Origin: Stenotrophomonas panacihumi | GTDB lineage: Bacteria > Pseudomonadota > Gammaproteobacteria > Xanthomonadales > Xanthomonadaceae | Assembly: GCF_001431645.1 (NCBI RefSeq) | Contig: NZ_LLXU01000077.1 | Coordinates: 1-53,950 of the forward strand | Reading direction: 5' to 3' | Length of the DNA: 53,950 nt | Shown here: piece by piece, positions 15,719-24,526 of the stretch | How positions within the stretch are numbered: position 1 is the first letter of the stretch | Layout of the letters: each line of letters opens with the position of its first letter | Notes under the pieces: model-generated | What the model was told of the DNA's origin: nothing | The model's input: the letters and a program-made list of their open reading frames with translations, nothing else | The model's database searches: none | Position numbers and translations under genes: made by a program

Positions 15719-18664
15719 ATGGACGAGATTTTCCGCTTTCTCATGCTGCGCCCGCCGCAGACCGGCAACGCGCTTGAAGTCCGGCCTTCCAAGGCCTTCG
15801 GCACCAAGCTTTCCCGCGCGCAGACCAACGTGCCCAGCCGCACCCGCAGCGCGCTCAAGGCGCTAGCGGTGGAATGGCTGGCTTCCGCGCAACGCATCGA
15901 CAGCGTCGATGCCCTCGCCTTCGGCAAACCGCTCGCCGCGCTGGTCGACCGCGCCCTGCAATGGCAGAAGCCGGATTTCGACGACCTCCACCGGGCGATC
16001 GAATCGATCTTCGGCAGCCCGTTGGAAACCATCGCCCAGAGTGGCGAGTTCCATGCCGACCACGACCGCATCGCCGACCACCTGGTCAGCGCCAAGCTCG
16101 TATCGCACGACGAGGGCGTGGCGGCCAGCCAGCTCGAACGCCTGTACGTGCTCGGCGACATGCTGCTGCGCGCCGCGGCCAAGGACGAGGACCTGACCGC
16201 GCCCGGCGGCGTGCGTCGCGCGCTCACCCGCCCCACCACGATCAGCTTCGGGGGCCGTGCCGAGGCCGAGACACCGCCGAAGGGCAGCGATCCGCCCAAG
16301 CGCGATTCGCGCATCGACGATTTGCGCCGCCGCGCCGAGGTGATCGACAAGCTGATGGGGCGGCTCAGCACGGTCAACGCCGACCAGCTCACCCGCCCGA
16401 ACCCCAGCAAGGAAGACGCCGACGATGGCCACGATCCGTTCGCCAGGCTGCGTTCGCAACTGGTCGACAAGCTCGACCTGGAAACCCTCGCCCGCCTTCC
16501 GCTCGGCGCCGCGGGCCAGGTCCGCCACGACGTGGACGCCCTCACGCCCGCCAGCCGCGACACCATCGCGCCGCGCGGCGCGCAGTCCAGCCTGATCCTC
16601 AACCGTACCGCCGCCGCACAGGTCAACCAGAGCGAACGCAAGGTCCTGCGGGAGGCCGGCGTGGACCTGGCCAGCGCACCGCTGCCGGCGGCGCTCAACA
16701 CGCTCGGCATGGCGCTGCGCGAAACCCACGCGCAACTGGCCACGCTGGATGCGCCCGAAGACCTGCAGTACGCGATGGTGGGCACGAACCTCGTGCCGCT
16801 GTCGGGGACGATGACCGCTTACGGTGGCACGATGTCCGCGCTCTCCGTGCCCACCACCCACTCCGACCTCAAGCCGGTGGGCGTGGGCGACCTGCTCGTC
16901 GTGCGCCAGCAGCTCAAGCGTTACGAAGGGGGCGAGCTGGCGCACGTGGAGAACATCCTCAAGGGCGAGTTCAAGACGCGCCTGCACGAACGCTCGCGCG
17001 AGACCGAGCAGACCACCACCATCGAGGTCGAGACCCAGAAGGACGAAGAGCGCGACACCCAGACCACCGAGCGCTTCGAACTGCAACGCGAGGCCAGCCA
17101 GGTGCTGAAGGAGGACATGAGCCTGAAGGCCGGCCTGTCGGTCTCCGGCTCCTACGGGCCGACGGTGGAGTTCAAGGCCTACGCGGACATGTCGATGGAC
17201 CGCGCCAAGGAAGAGTCGAGCAAGACCGCCAGCAGCTATTCCAAGGAAGTCACCAGCCGCGCCTCGACGAAGGTGTCCGAACGCCAGCGCAGCGAGCAGA
17301 TCCTGCGCACGCTGGAAGTGTTCAAGGAAAAGAACGAACACGGCTTCGACAACAAGGCCGGCACCGGCCACGTGGTTGGCGTGTACCAGTGGATCGACAA
17401 GGTCTACGAGGCGCAGGTCTTCAACTACGGAAAGCGCATGCTGTTCGACCTGATGGTGCCCGAGCCAGGCGCGTTCTGGATCTACGCCAACGCCACCCAG
17501 CCGGCCCCCGGCGCCACCCTGACGCGGCCGAGCGCCTTCACTCTCACCCCGGACCAGATCAGCGAATCGAACTATGCGACCTACGTGCAGCGCTACCAGG
17601 TCGCCGGGGTGAAGCCGCCGCCGGAGCCGTACAGCACGGTCTCCAAGACGTTCGACGGCACGATCAGCAAGGACGATCACGGCTCGACCAGCAAGATCGC
17701 CGAGCTGCCGATTCCGGCGGGCTATCGCGCGCTCACCGGCCATGCCATCGCCACGGCGAGCAGCTGGGAGGACGACTGGCAGGTCGCCGTGGCCGTCGGC
17801 CGCGAATACTGGGCGCGGGCGAAGAGTGGCTACGTCAACAACTACTTCACCCTGGACAACGAAACCGACTCCATCCCGGTAGCGGTGCGCACCTTCCACG
17901 TGGCGACCTTCGTGGTGAGCATCGAGGTCAACTGCCAGCGCACCGACCGCGCCCTGCAGGCGTGGCGCCTGGAAACCCATGCCGCGATCCAGCAGGCCTA
18001 CCTCAAGCTCGAGCGCGACTACCAGGACCAGCTCGCGGCGCTGGAAACCGCTGCCGCCAATGCCGTGCAAGGCCGCAACCCCGCGGAGAACCGCCGCATC
18101 GAGCGCAACGAGATCAAGAAGCTGGCGATCTCCGCGCTCACCGCGCAGCACTACGACCTGTTCGGCGCGATCGGCACCTCGCCGCAGGGCTATCCGCAGC
18201 CGGACCTCACCGAGGCCGAGGCCGAAGGCCGCTACATCCGCTTCTTCGAACAAGCCTTCGAGTGGGAACAGATGATGTACCTGTTCTACCCGTATTTCTG
18301 GGGACGCAAGTCGAAGTGGCGCAGCCAGGCGCTGCTGCAGGACGTGGATACCCAATTCGCCGATTTCCTGCGTGCCGGCGCCGCGCGCGCGGTGTTGCCG
18401 GTGCGGCCGGGCTTCGAGGCGGCCATCGCGCATTTCCTCGATACCGGCGAAATCTGGGAAGGCGCCGATCCGCCCACGCTTACCAGCCCGCTGTACGTGA
18501 GCATCGTGCAGGAGATCAAGGAACGCGACCAGGCCAAGGGCGACGAAGTGGCGCAGGGCGATCCGTGGGACGTGCGCATTCCCACCACGCTGGTGAAACT
18601 GCGCCCGGCCGACGACCTGCCGCAGTGGCAGAAGCAGTCGGACGGCACGTGGGTGCCGGTGTGA
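15719..18664 (+). CDS. Large protein of unknown family, coupled to a LodA-like oxidase
   Basis: Protein of 981 residues without signal peptide or transmembrane helices. Regions seen: a helical N-terminus; a basic linker around 180-200; a strongly charged, Thr/Glu/Lys-rich stretch at about 413-545 (VETQKDEERDTQTTERFE, then SKTASSYSKEVTSRAS) that could form coiled coil or long strands; VYQWIDKVYEAQVFNYGKR at about 555; and an aromatic patch near 841-868 (EQMMYLFYPYFWGRKSKW). Start 15719 has AAGGA nine bases upstream; a stronger GAGGAGG at 15677 feeds an out-of-frame ATG instead. The stop lies one base before the LodA-like start, so the products probably work together. It could be a substrate, scaffold or delivery partner; I do not recognise the family. 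Confidence 0.75.
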   Translation: MDEIFRFLMLRPPQTGNALEVRPSKAFGTKLSRAQTNVPSRTRSALKALAVEWLASAQRIDSVDALAFGKPLAALVDRALQWQKPDFDDLHRAIESIFGSPLETIAQSGEFHADHDRIADHLVSAKLVSHDEGVAASQLERLYVLGDMLLRAAAKDEDLTAPGGVRRALTRPTTISFGGRAEAETPPKGSDPPKRDSRIDDLRRRAEVIDKLMGRLSTVNADQLTRPNPSKEDADDGHDPFARLRSQLVDKLDLETLARLPLGAAGQVRHDVDALTPASRDTIAPRGAQSSLILNRTAAAQVNQSERKVLREAGVDLASAPLPAALNTLGMALRETHAQLATLDAPEDLQYAMVGTNLVPLSGTMTAYGGTMSALSVPTTHSDLKPVGVGDLLVVRQQLKRYEGGELAHVENILKGEFKTRLHERSRETEQTTTIEVETQKDEERDTQTTERFELQREASQVLKEDMSLKAGLSVSGSYGPTVEFKAYADMSMDRAKEESSKTASSYSKEVTSRASTKVSERQRSEQILRTLEVFKEKNEHGFDNKAGTGHVVGVYQWIDKVYEAQVFNYGKRMLFDLMVPEPGAFWIYANATQPAPGATLTRPSAFTLTPDQISESNYATYVQRYQVAGVKPPPEPYSTVSKTFDGTISKDDHGSTSKIAELPIPAGYRALTGHAIATASSWEDDWQVAVAVGREYWARAKSGYVNNYFTLDNETDSIPVAVRTFHVATFVVSIEVNCQRTDRALQAWRLETHAAIQQAYLKLERDYQDQLAALETAAANAVQGRNPAENRRIERNEIKKLAISALTAQHYDLFGAIGTSPQGYPQPDLTEAEAEGRYIRFFEQAFEWEQMMYLFYPYFWGRKSKWRSQALLQDVDTQFADFLRAGAARAVLPVRPGFEAAIAHFLDTGEIWEGADPPTLTSPLYVSIVQEIKERDQAKGDEVAQGDPWDVRIPTTLVKLRPADDLPQWQKQSDGTWVPV

Positions 18665-18665
18665 C

Positions 18666-20453
18666 ATGGCCAATCCCAACCTGTACCGGATCCACCCGGC
18701 CATTGGCATCGCCCGCCTGGGCGATGCCGCGGCCGACCAGTTCTTCATCGGCCCCGAGCGCCCGAGCCAGAGCGGCGCCGGCGACGCGTCGATCGGCACG
18801 ATGGCGCCGCCTTACAAGACCGGGGGGCGGATCAAGCGCCAGGCCGCGCGCTTCCGCGTCTACGAGTATGTCGACAAGGGCAAGGGCTATGAGGTCTCGC
18901 GCGAGATCACCCTGGACGAAAAGGATGTCGTCGAACTGAGCTGGACCGTGCACCTGGCCAATCGCAAGGCGTCGTTCTTCACTTTCGACGGGTTGGCCGG
19001 GTCGCCGCTGCTGAAGAAGCAGCCGGCCCCGCAGCGGCGCAACAAGGCGGTGCTGGACAAGACCAGGCTGGAGCTCGACCCGCTGCCGCGTTCGATCAAG
19101 GGACGCAAGGCGGCCAAGGTCGAGTTCCGCAAGGCGGGCAACAAGTCCGAACGCTGGCCGGTGCCCGCGCCGGTGCCGAACATCGAGTACCTCGGCGAAT
19201 TGCGTACCGACGACAAGGGGCGGCTGATCGTGATCGGCGGCGAAGGGCTGATCGGACAGCAGCCGGGCGCACCGCCGATTACCGACTACGCCAACAACGA
19301 CGGCTGGTTCGACGACGCCTCCGACGGCCCGGTCACCGCCAGGCTCAAGCTCAAGACCGGCGAGGTCAAGGTGCTCGGCGCGTGGGTGCTGGTGGGGCCG
19401 CCGGATTTCGCGCCCGACACCGTGCCGCAGGTATCGCTGTACCACCTGTTGCTGGACACCGCGGTGCGCGGCGTGCCGATCCCCAAGGACCAGCTCGTCT
19501 ACCAGACCGGCGAGCTGGCGCGGCTGCCGGCGATGGCCAAGGACCTGGCCGGCGGCGGCACGTCGTTTTCCAGCTACAAACCGGACTTCGACCAGGACAT
19601 CCTGCCGGTGCTGCGCGCGGCGGTGCAGTCCACGTTCCTGTTCCGCTCGGCGCGCTTCGCGCACGGCACGCTCGGCAGCCAGGGGCCTTCGTCGATGTGG
19701 GACCTGCTCTCGGATCCCGCCCAGCCCAACAGCGTGCGCCAGGCGCTGTTCGCACGCCTGCGCAAGCCCAACACCGGCGGCACCCCGCTGGAGGACATGC
19801 CACGGCTGCTCGGCGACGATGCCTACGACAAGTTCAAGACCGGGTTGAAGCGACTGTTCGTCACCGTCACCCAGTACGCGGCGATGGAGCAGTGGGCGAA
19901 GGGCAACTTCACCAAGACCCGGGGCGGTGCGGACTTCCTCTACGGTGGCGCGCCGTATGCGGCCATCACGCCCACCGGCCTGGATCGCGCGGCGATGGAG
20001 AACATCAGCGGCGGCGGCTTTTTCCCGGGCATCGAAGTGGGCTGGCAGATCCGCGATGCACGGCTGTACATCGAACCGTTCCGCCTGCGCCCCGGCTCGT
20101 CCTCCTTCCATCAGTTCGACAAACCGGGCACGCCGATCATCGCCGGGCATTTCAGCCGGCAGATGGCGCTGCCGTGGATCGCCGACTTCCGCCAATGCAA
20201 GATGGAACTCGATGCCGGCAAGGAATGGGGCTGGTGGCCGGCGAACCGCCCGGACGTCGCCTACCCCGATGCCACCGAAGCGAGGAAGCGCGGCACGATC
20301 AACGCCTGGGCGCGCTCCAATTCGGCGCCACCCACCGGCTGGGGCGACATGCCCGACGATCCGAAGATGATCGCGAACTGGACCAGGTTCGGCTTCGTCG
20401 TGCGACAACCCGGCGATATCTACGTGGAGACCGAACGTGGCGCGTTGCCCTGA
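18666..20453 (+). CDS. LodA-like CTQ-dependent amino-acid oxidase
   Basis: Quinoprotein oxidase of 595 residues. LodA (L-lysine 6-oxidase) and GoxA (glycine oxidase) use a cysteine tryptophylquinone made from their own Cys and Trp and release hydrogen peroxide. Family landmarks are HPAIGIARLGDAAADQFF at the N-terminus, YANNDGWFDDASDGPV and WVLVGPPDFAPDTVPQ. Near the C-terminus D507-x3-C511 (ADFRQC) matches the LodA Asp/Cys pair needed for cofactor formation, and W572 before GFVV is the likely partner Trp. No classical signal peptide is present, as is usual for this family. It is one base after the upstream gene and overlaps the lodB-like gene by 17 bases. The substrate amino acid cannot be told. 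Confidence 0.88.
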   Translation: MANPNLYRIHPAIGIARLGDAAADQFFIGPERPSQSGAGDASIGTMAPPYKTGGRIKRQAARFRVYEYVDKGKGYEVSREITLDEKDVVELSWTVHLANRKASFFTFDGLAGSPLLKKQPAPQRRNKAVLDKTRLELDPLPRSIKGRKAAKVEFRKAGNKSERWPVPAPVPNIEYLGELRTDDKGRLIVIGGEGLIGQQPGAPPITDYANNDGWFDDASDGPVTARLKLKTGEVKVLGAWVLVGPPDFAPDTVPQVSLYHLLLDTAVRGVPIPKDQLVYQTGELARLPAMAKDLAGGGTSFSSYKPDFDQDILPVLRAAVQSTFLFRSARFAHGTLGSQGPSSMWDLLSDPAQPNSVRQALFARLRKPNTGGTPLEDMPRLLGDDAYDKFKTGLKRLFVTVTQYAAMEQWAKGNFTKTRGGADFLYGGAPYAAITPTGLDRAAMENISGGGFFPGIEVGWQIRDARLYIEPFRLRPGSSSFHQFDKPGTPIIAGHFSRQMALPWIADFRQCKMELDAGKEWGWWPANRPDVAYPDATEARKRGTINAWARSNSAPPTGWGDMPDDPKMIANWTRFGFVVRQPGDIYVETERGALP

Positions 20454-21462
20454 CCTCGTCGTGCTGGGGGCCGGGCCAGCGGCGTGCGCTGCGGCGGTGT
20501 CGGCCTGCCGGCATGGCCTGCGCGTGCGTATGCTCGGGCAGCCGGCGCCGCGTCCACGCGGCAGCCTGGAGGTGCTTTCAGGCCGCGCGTGCGTGGCGCT
20601 GGCCTCGCTCGGCATCGCGCCGCCCGCCGGACGCACGTGCACGCGCATCCTTTCGCGCTGGGATACGGGGGTATTTCTCGAACGCGACACCGCCGATGCC
20701 CCGGGCGGCGCGGGGCGGGTGGTCGACCGCGCGGACTTCGACCCCGTCCTGCTCGCCAGCGCGTACGCCGCCGGTGCGGACTTCGTGCCCGTTCGCGTGC
20801 GCGTGGCGCCGTGCTTGCCGGGGACGCCGGTGATCATCGGGACCGGCAGGCGCGTACCGCGTTTCGTCGAGGGCGCCAGGACACGCTGCCAGCCCGGCAT
20901 CGCGCAATGGGGCTGGCGCGCCGGCCGCAGCGCGCTGTGCGGCACGCTGGTGGTGGACCGCGGCGAGGACGGCTGGTGGTATGCACTCGGCGACCTGGAA
21001 GGCACGACGCTGGCATGGTGCGCGCGCCAGGCGCTGGCGACATCGCAATGGCAGGCGCGCGTGCGTGCGTCCGATTGGCTGCCCGCGGAGTGGGCCGATG
21101 CCGTGCCATCGTGCCGCCCTGCCGGCAGCGGCGAAGGTCCGGCACCGCGCTGGGAGGCACTGCCCGTCGGCGACAGCGCGTTGCATGTCGACCCGCTGAC
21201 CGGGCATGGCCTCGCGTTCGCGATGGAAAGCGCGCAGCGGGCAGTGGCGACGGTGTGTGCCGGGCCCGCGGCGGTCGGCGACTACGCCGCATGGCTGGCC
21301 TCGCGACGCGACAGCTACCTGCGCGAACGCGCCGTGTTCCTGCCCGACACCCCCGGCCACAGCAGCACCGTCACCGCCCGGCCGATCAACACGCCAGCGC
21401 CCGCGGCGGCGATCCAGTTCGCGTCCACTGCCCTGCTCCGTTCCCGGCCGGCCGCACTTTAG
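20437..21462 (+). CDS. LodB-like FAD-dependent maturase
   Basis: Flavoprotein of 341 residues. The FAD-binding Rossmann motif VVLGAGPAACAAAV is at the N-terminus and a second flavin motif, VGDSALHVDPLTGHG, near residue 245. LodB-type proteins hydroxylate the Trp of the partner oxidase to start CTQ formation, and they are encoded directly after lodA, as here. The start is GTG 20437, inside the end of the oxidase gene (17-base overlap). In sequence it also resembles tryptophan halogenase-like and geranylgeranyl-reductase-like monooxygenases, but its position decides the call. Confidence 0.85.
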   Translation: MARCPDLVVLGAGPAACAAAVSACRHGLRVRMLGQPAPRPRGSLEVLSGRACVALASLGIAPPAGRTCTRILSRWDTGVFLERDTADAPGGAGRVVDRADFDPVLLASAYAAGADFVPVRVRVAPCLPGTPVIIGTGRRVPRFVEGARTRCQPGIAQWGWRAGRSALCGTLVVDRGEDGWWYALGDLEGTTLAWCARQALATSQWQARVRASDWLPAEWADAVPSCRPAGSGEGPAPRWEALPVGDSALHVDPLTGHGLAFAMESAQRAVATVCAGPAAVGDYAAWLASRRDSYLRERAVFLPDTPGHSSTVTARPINTPAPAAAIQFASTALLRSRPAAL

Positions 21463-21484
21463 CGCGGCCGCCGGATCGCAGCGA

Positions 21485-22633
21485 TCAGGACGTGCCGTAC
21501 TCCCAGTCGTACGGCACGCCGGTGTCGCCCAGCACGAACTTCACCAGCTCGGCGAAGCCCTTCTCCGCGCGCACGTCGTTGCCCAGCACCAGCAGGCAGC
21601 GGCGTTGCGCGCGCAGGCACACCAGCGTGTTGCCGGTGGTGTCGTTGTGGCCGCCCTTGAAGAAGCCGGCACCTTGCGGGCCATTGAAGGTGACCACGCC
21701 CAATCCCGCCGAGAGATCGGGACGGCGCTGCGCCGGCGGCAGCTCCGGCTGCAGGCTGGGGAACTGGCTGCGCGTGGTGATCGGCAACTGCGGGCGCAAC
21801 ATCTCCGCCTGCTCATTCGCGCCGATGCCGCGCGCGGCGACCAGCGCGGCGGCGAACTGCGCCAGGTCGTGGATGGTGGTGTCCATCGAGCCGGCCGCGC
21901 GCACTTTCGAGCGGTCGTCGTGCGGTTCGGGCTTGCCCTGGATATCCCAGCCGTCGGCGAGATTGCCGGCGAAATCCGGCCGCCACTTCAGCGCGGTGCG
22001 GGTCATGCCCAACTCGGCGAATACCGCGTCGGTGCCCTGCCGCACATCCAGGCCACGGCCTTGTTCAAGCACGAACTGCAGCGTCGCCAGGCCATCGCCC
22101 GAATAGGCGTAGCGCGTGCCGGGGTCGAAGTGGAAATGCAGCTTCTCGTCCGGCTCCAGGAAATTGAAATTGGCGAAGCCGCTGGCGTGCTGCAGCAGGA
22201 TGCGCGGCGTGAGCTGGCGCCAGCGCTCGTCCAGCGCGCTCCAGTCGGTATAGCGGTTGACGATGTCCGCGCCGGTGTATTGCGGCAGCGGCTTGGGCAG
22301 GTACTCGGCAATCGAGGTATCCAGCGCGAGGCGATCCTGCCCCACCCAGCGCATCACGGTGTACGCGAATACGGTCTTGGTGAGCGAGGCGCCGTACATC
22401 ACCGTGTCCACGGTGAGCGGATCGCCCTGCGCATTGCGCTTGCCATAGGCCTGCACGTAGACCGGCTGGCCATCGTCGATGACGGCCAGCGCCATGCCCT
22501 GCGCGCCGGTGCGCTGCATCAATTCGGCGACCTGCGCATCGATCTGCGCGGGCTTGGGCAGCGGGCGCGCCTGCGCGGGCAGGAGGGCAAGGGACAACGT
22601 GGTACACAACAGACAGCCGATGACGGACTTCAT
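21485..22633 (-). CDS. Serine hydrolase, class C beta-lactamase-like
   Basis: Secreted protein of 382 residues with signal peptide (CLLCTTLSLALLPAQA). The penicillin-binding fold motifs are present: S83-x-x-K86 in GASLTKT, the YxN-equivalent Y177-S178-G in YAYSGDG, and KGGH in FFKGGHNDTTGN near residue 340. Members act as esterases, D-aminopeptidases or beta-lactamases, and sequence alone does not separate them. YSG in place of YAN argues for an esterase or peptidase rather than a true AmpC. ATG 22633 is preceded by GGAGGA. It converges with the lodB-like gene. Confidence 0.88.
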   Translation of the reverse strand: MKSVIGCLLCTTLSLALLPAQARPLPKPAQIDAQVAELMQRTGAQGMALAVIDDGQPVYVQAYGKRNAQGDPLTVDTVMYGASLTKTVFAYTVMRWVGQDRLALDTSIAEYLPKPLPQYTGADIVNRYTDWSALDERWRQLTPRILLQHASGFANFNFLEPDEKLHFHFDPGTRYAYSGDGLATLQFVLEQGRGLDVRQGTDAVFAELGMTRTALKWRPDFAGNLADGWDIQGKPEPHDDRSKVRAAGSMDTTIHDLAQFAAALVAARGIGANEQAEMLRPQLPITTRSQFPSLQPELPPAQRRPDLSAGLGVVTFNGPQGAGFFKGGHNDTTGNTLVCLRAQRRCLLVLGNDVRAEKGFAELVKFVLGDTGVPYDWEYGTS

Positions 22634-22731
22634 GTCGCATCCTCCGCGGACCACGGCGAGCGGATGTCGCCGCGTTGGGCCCACGCTAACCCGCGCCCTG
22701 CCGGCGCGCCCATGCCGCAAGTCACGCGCAC

Positions 22732-22760
22732 TTGTAGGCAGGCCACGGGCGGCCTAGGCT
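22732..22760 (+). promoter_or_regulatory. Candidate promoter for the SnoaL-like gene
   Basis: TTGTAG (22732-22737), a 17-base spacer and TAGGCT (22755-22760), 28 bases before the ATG. The fit to the sigma-70 consensus is moderate. Confidence 0.35.
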
Positions 22761-22788
22761 CGCGGCGCACCCCTGTCCCGGAGCGACC

Positions 22789-23217
22789 ATGCCTGCCCCG
22801 ACGCCCTTCGACGACTTCCTCGCCGCCTATGCCGCCGCCGTGCGCACGCGCGATGTCGCGGCCTTCCTCGCGCTCTACGACCCCGCGCTGCGGGTCTTCG
22901 ACATGTGGCAGGCCGCGCCGCTGGAGGGTCTGTCGCCCTGGCGCGCGATGGCGGAAGGCTGGTTCGGCGGACTGGGCGAGGAGACCGTCGTGGTGACGTG
23001 GCGGCAAGCCCACGCGCAGGTCGAAGGCGACCTGGCGACCGGCCACGCGATCCTCACCTTCGCCGCGCACGCGCCGGACGGGCAGGTGCTGCGGCAGCTG
23101 GACAACCGCCTCAGCGTCGCGATGCGGCGCGGCCCGGGGGGCTGGCGGGTCTTCCACGAGCATACGTCCGCCCCGATCGCCCACGAGGGCCTGCAGGCGA
23201 TCCTGCAACTGCCCTGA
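22789..23217 (+). CDS. SnoaL-like/DUF4440 domain protein
   Basis: Protein of 142 residues with a single alpha+beta-barrel domain of the NTF2/SnoaL superfamily. Typical features are the N-terminal helix (FDDFLAAYAAAVRTRDVAAFLALYD), the strand after VFDMW and the closing GWRVFHEHTSAPI. Related YybH-type proteins occur as stress-associated or ligand-binding proteins, and the fold hosts many activities, so the role stays open. It has no signal peptide. It is transcribed away from the serine hydrolase and lies 115 bases before the ROK-type gene. Confidence 0.8.
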   Translation: MPAPTPFDDFLAAYAAAVRTRDVAAFLALYDPALRVFDMWQAAPLEGLSPWRAMAEGWFGGLGEETVVVTWRQAHAQVEGDLATGHAILTFAAHAPDGQVLRQLDNRLSVAMRRGPGGWRVFHEHTSAPIAHEGLQAILQLP

Positions 23218-23332
23218 GCCCTCCCCGCCTTCGCGCCCCCTGCACCGGCGTCCCGGCACGCTCGCGACGGTCCCCGTGGAGTGCGGTCATGCCTCGCCCC
23301 CTTCGTGTGCATCGAATCGCGGGACTGCGCCC

Positions 23333-24367
23333 GTGAGCCGCACCGCGCGCCCCACGCATGGCGCCGAGGCCACTGCGGGCCTGCGCGTGGACAGCTACAA
23401 CCTGGCCCTGATGCGGGCCGATGGCGAAGGCTTCGTCGGCGACCTCGCCAGCCAGACCGCCTTCCGCGAACTGCTCGACGAGGCCCGCAAGCACCAGCGC
23501 ACCGGCAAGGATCCGTTCGGCAAGACGCCCACGTTCGAACTGGGCAAGCGCGAGATCGACATGGCGCTGGTCGGCGGCGACGCCGATGCCGCGCACCTGG
23601 TCCATATCGCGGTGGAGGGACACGCACAGCGGCTGGTCGAAGTGACGCGCTGTTTCCTCGCGCAGCCCGAATGGAACGACGTGGAGGCCATCGTGCTGGG
23701 CGGCGGCTTTCCCAAGAGCCACTTCGGCGCGCTGTCGATCCGCCGCGCCGACCGGCTGCTGCGCAATGCACGGCTGAAGGTGCGCCTGTGCATCCTCGAC
23801 GAAGACCCGGACGAAGCCGCGCTGCTGGGCTGGAGCAGCCTGTTGCCGGAAGACGCACGCCGGCACGCCGCGTTCCTCGCGGTGGACATCGGCGGCACCA
23901 ACCTGCGCTGCGGGCTGGTCGAGCACCGCCTGGGCAAGGCCGCCGAGGGCCACAAGGCACGCGTGCTCGAACACATGCAATGGCGCCATGCCGATGACGC
24001 GCCCGCGCGCGGCGAGGCCATCGCGCGGCTGGCCGGCATGCTCAATGGCCTCAACGCGCAGGCGCGCACACTGGGCGTGGACCTGGCCCCGTTCATCGGC
24101 ATCGCGGTGCCGGGCAAGATCGAGCCGGACGGGAAGATCTCGCAGGGCGCGCAGAACCTGCCGGGCGACTGGGAAATGCCGTTCGACCTTTCCGCCGCGC
24201 TGGCTTCGCACCTGGATCGCATCGGCCGCCGCATGCCGCAGGTGCTGCTGCACAACGACGCCGTGGTGCAAGGGCTGAGCCAGCGCCATGCGATGCGCAA
24301 GCACAAGCGCTGGGGCATCTTCACCATTGGGACGGGGCTGGGCAACGCGAGTTATTCGCGGGTTTGA
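23333..24367 (+). CDS. ROK-type sugar kinase with circularly permuted motif order
   Basis: Protein of 344 residues whose parts match a ROK/glucokinase-like ASKHA kinase in a changed order. VLGGG (121-125, adenosine motif) and EAALLGW (161-167, connect-2), normally C-terminal, come first. Then follow VDIGGTN (184-190, phosphate-1), GIAVPG (256-261), ND (308-309, with the expected catalytic Asp) and IGTGLGN (332-338, phosphate-2), where the protein ends. All elements occur once and the total length equals one kinase domain, which points to permutation rather than a broken gene. No CxCGxxGC zinc motif is present. GTG 23333 is the suggested start; an upstream start at 23276 is possible. The sugar substrate is unknown. 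Confidence 0.75.
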   Translation: MSRTARPTHGAEATAGLRVDSYNLALMRADGEGFVGDLASQTAFRELLDEARKHQRTGKDPFGKTPTFELGKREIDMALVGGDADAAHLVHIAVEGHAQRLVEVTRCFLAQPEWNDVEAIVLGGGFPKSHFGALSIRRADRLLRNARLKVRLCILDEDPDEAALLGWSSLLPEDARRHAAFLAVDIGGTNLRCGLVEHRLGKAAEGHKARVLEHMQWRHADDAPARGEAIARLAGMLNGLNAQARTLGVDLAPFIGIAVPGKIEPDGKISQGAQNLPGDWEMPFDLSAALASHLDRIGRRMPQVLLHNDAVVQGLSQRHAMRKHKRWGIFTIGTGLGNASYSRV

Positions 24368-24526
24368 GGCGCGTCAGCGCGGGCGGCAACGCAAGGCACC
24401 ACCGCGAGCGGCCATGTGCCCCGCCTCACACATTCCTTCCCCGCGCATGACGCGGCATGAATGATTCCCCGGCACAGAATCCGCTGCCGCGCTATGGCGG
24501 CGAACCGTGATCCGGAGTGATCTGTC

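Noticed and set aside
15863..18799. Minus-strand open frame of about 980 codons opposite the large unknown gene
   Set aside because: The plus-strand gene is coupled to lodA/lodB and has normal composition; the antisense product has shadow composition.
21491..21515. Inverted repeat GTGCCGTACT...AGTCGTACGGCAC near the lodB/serine hydrolase junction
   Set aside because: It lies inside the last codons of the hydrolase (YDWEYGTS) and lacks a T tract, so it is not called as a terminator.
23276..23332. Upstream start for the ROK-type gene
   Set aside because: The added residues (MECGHASPPS) show no family likeness and no better ribosome site, so GTG 23333 was kept.
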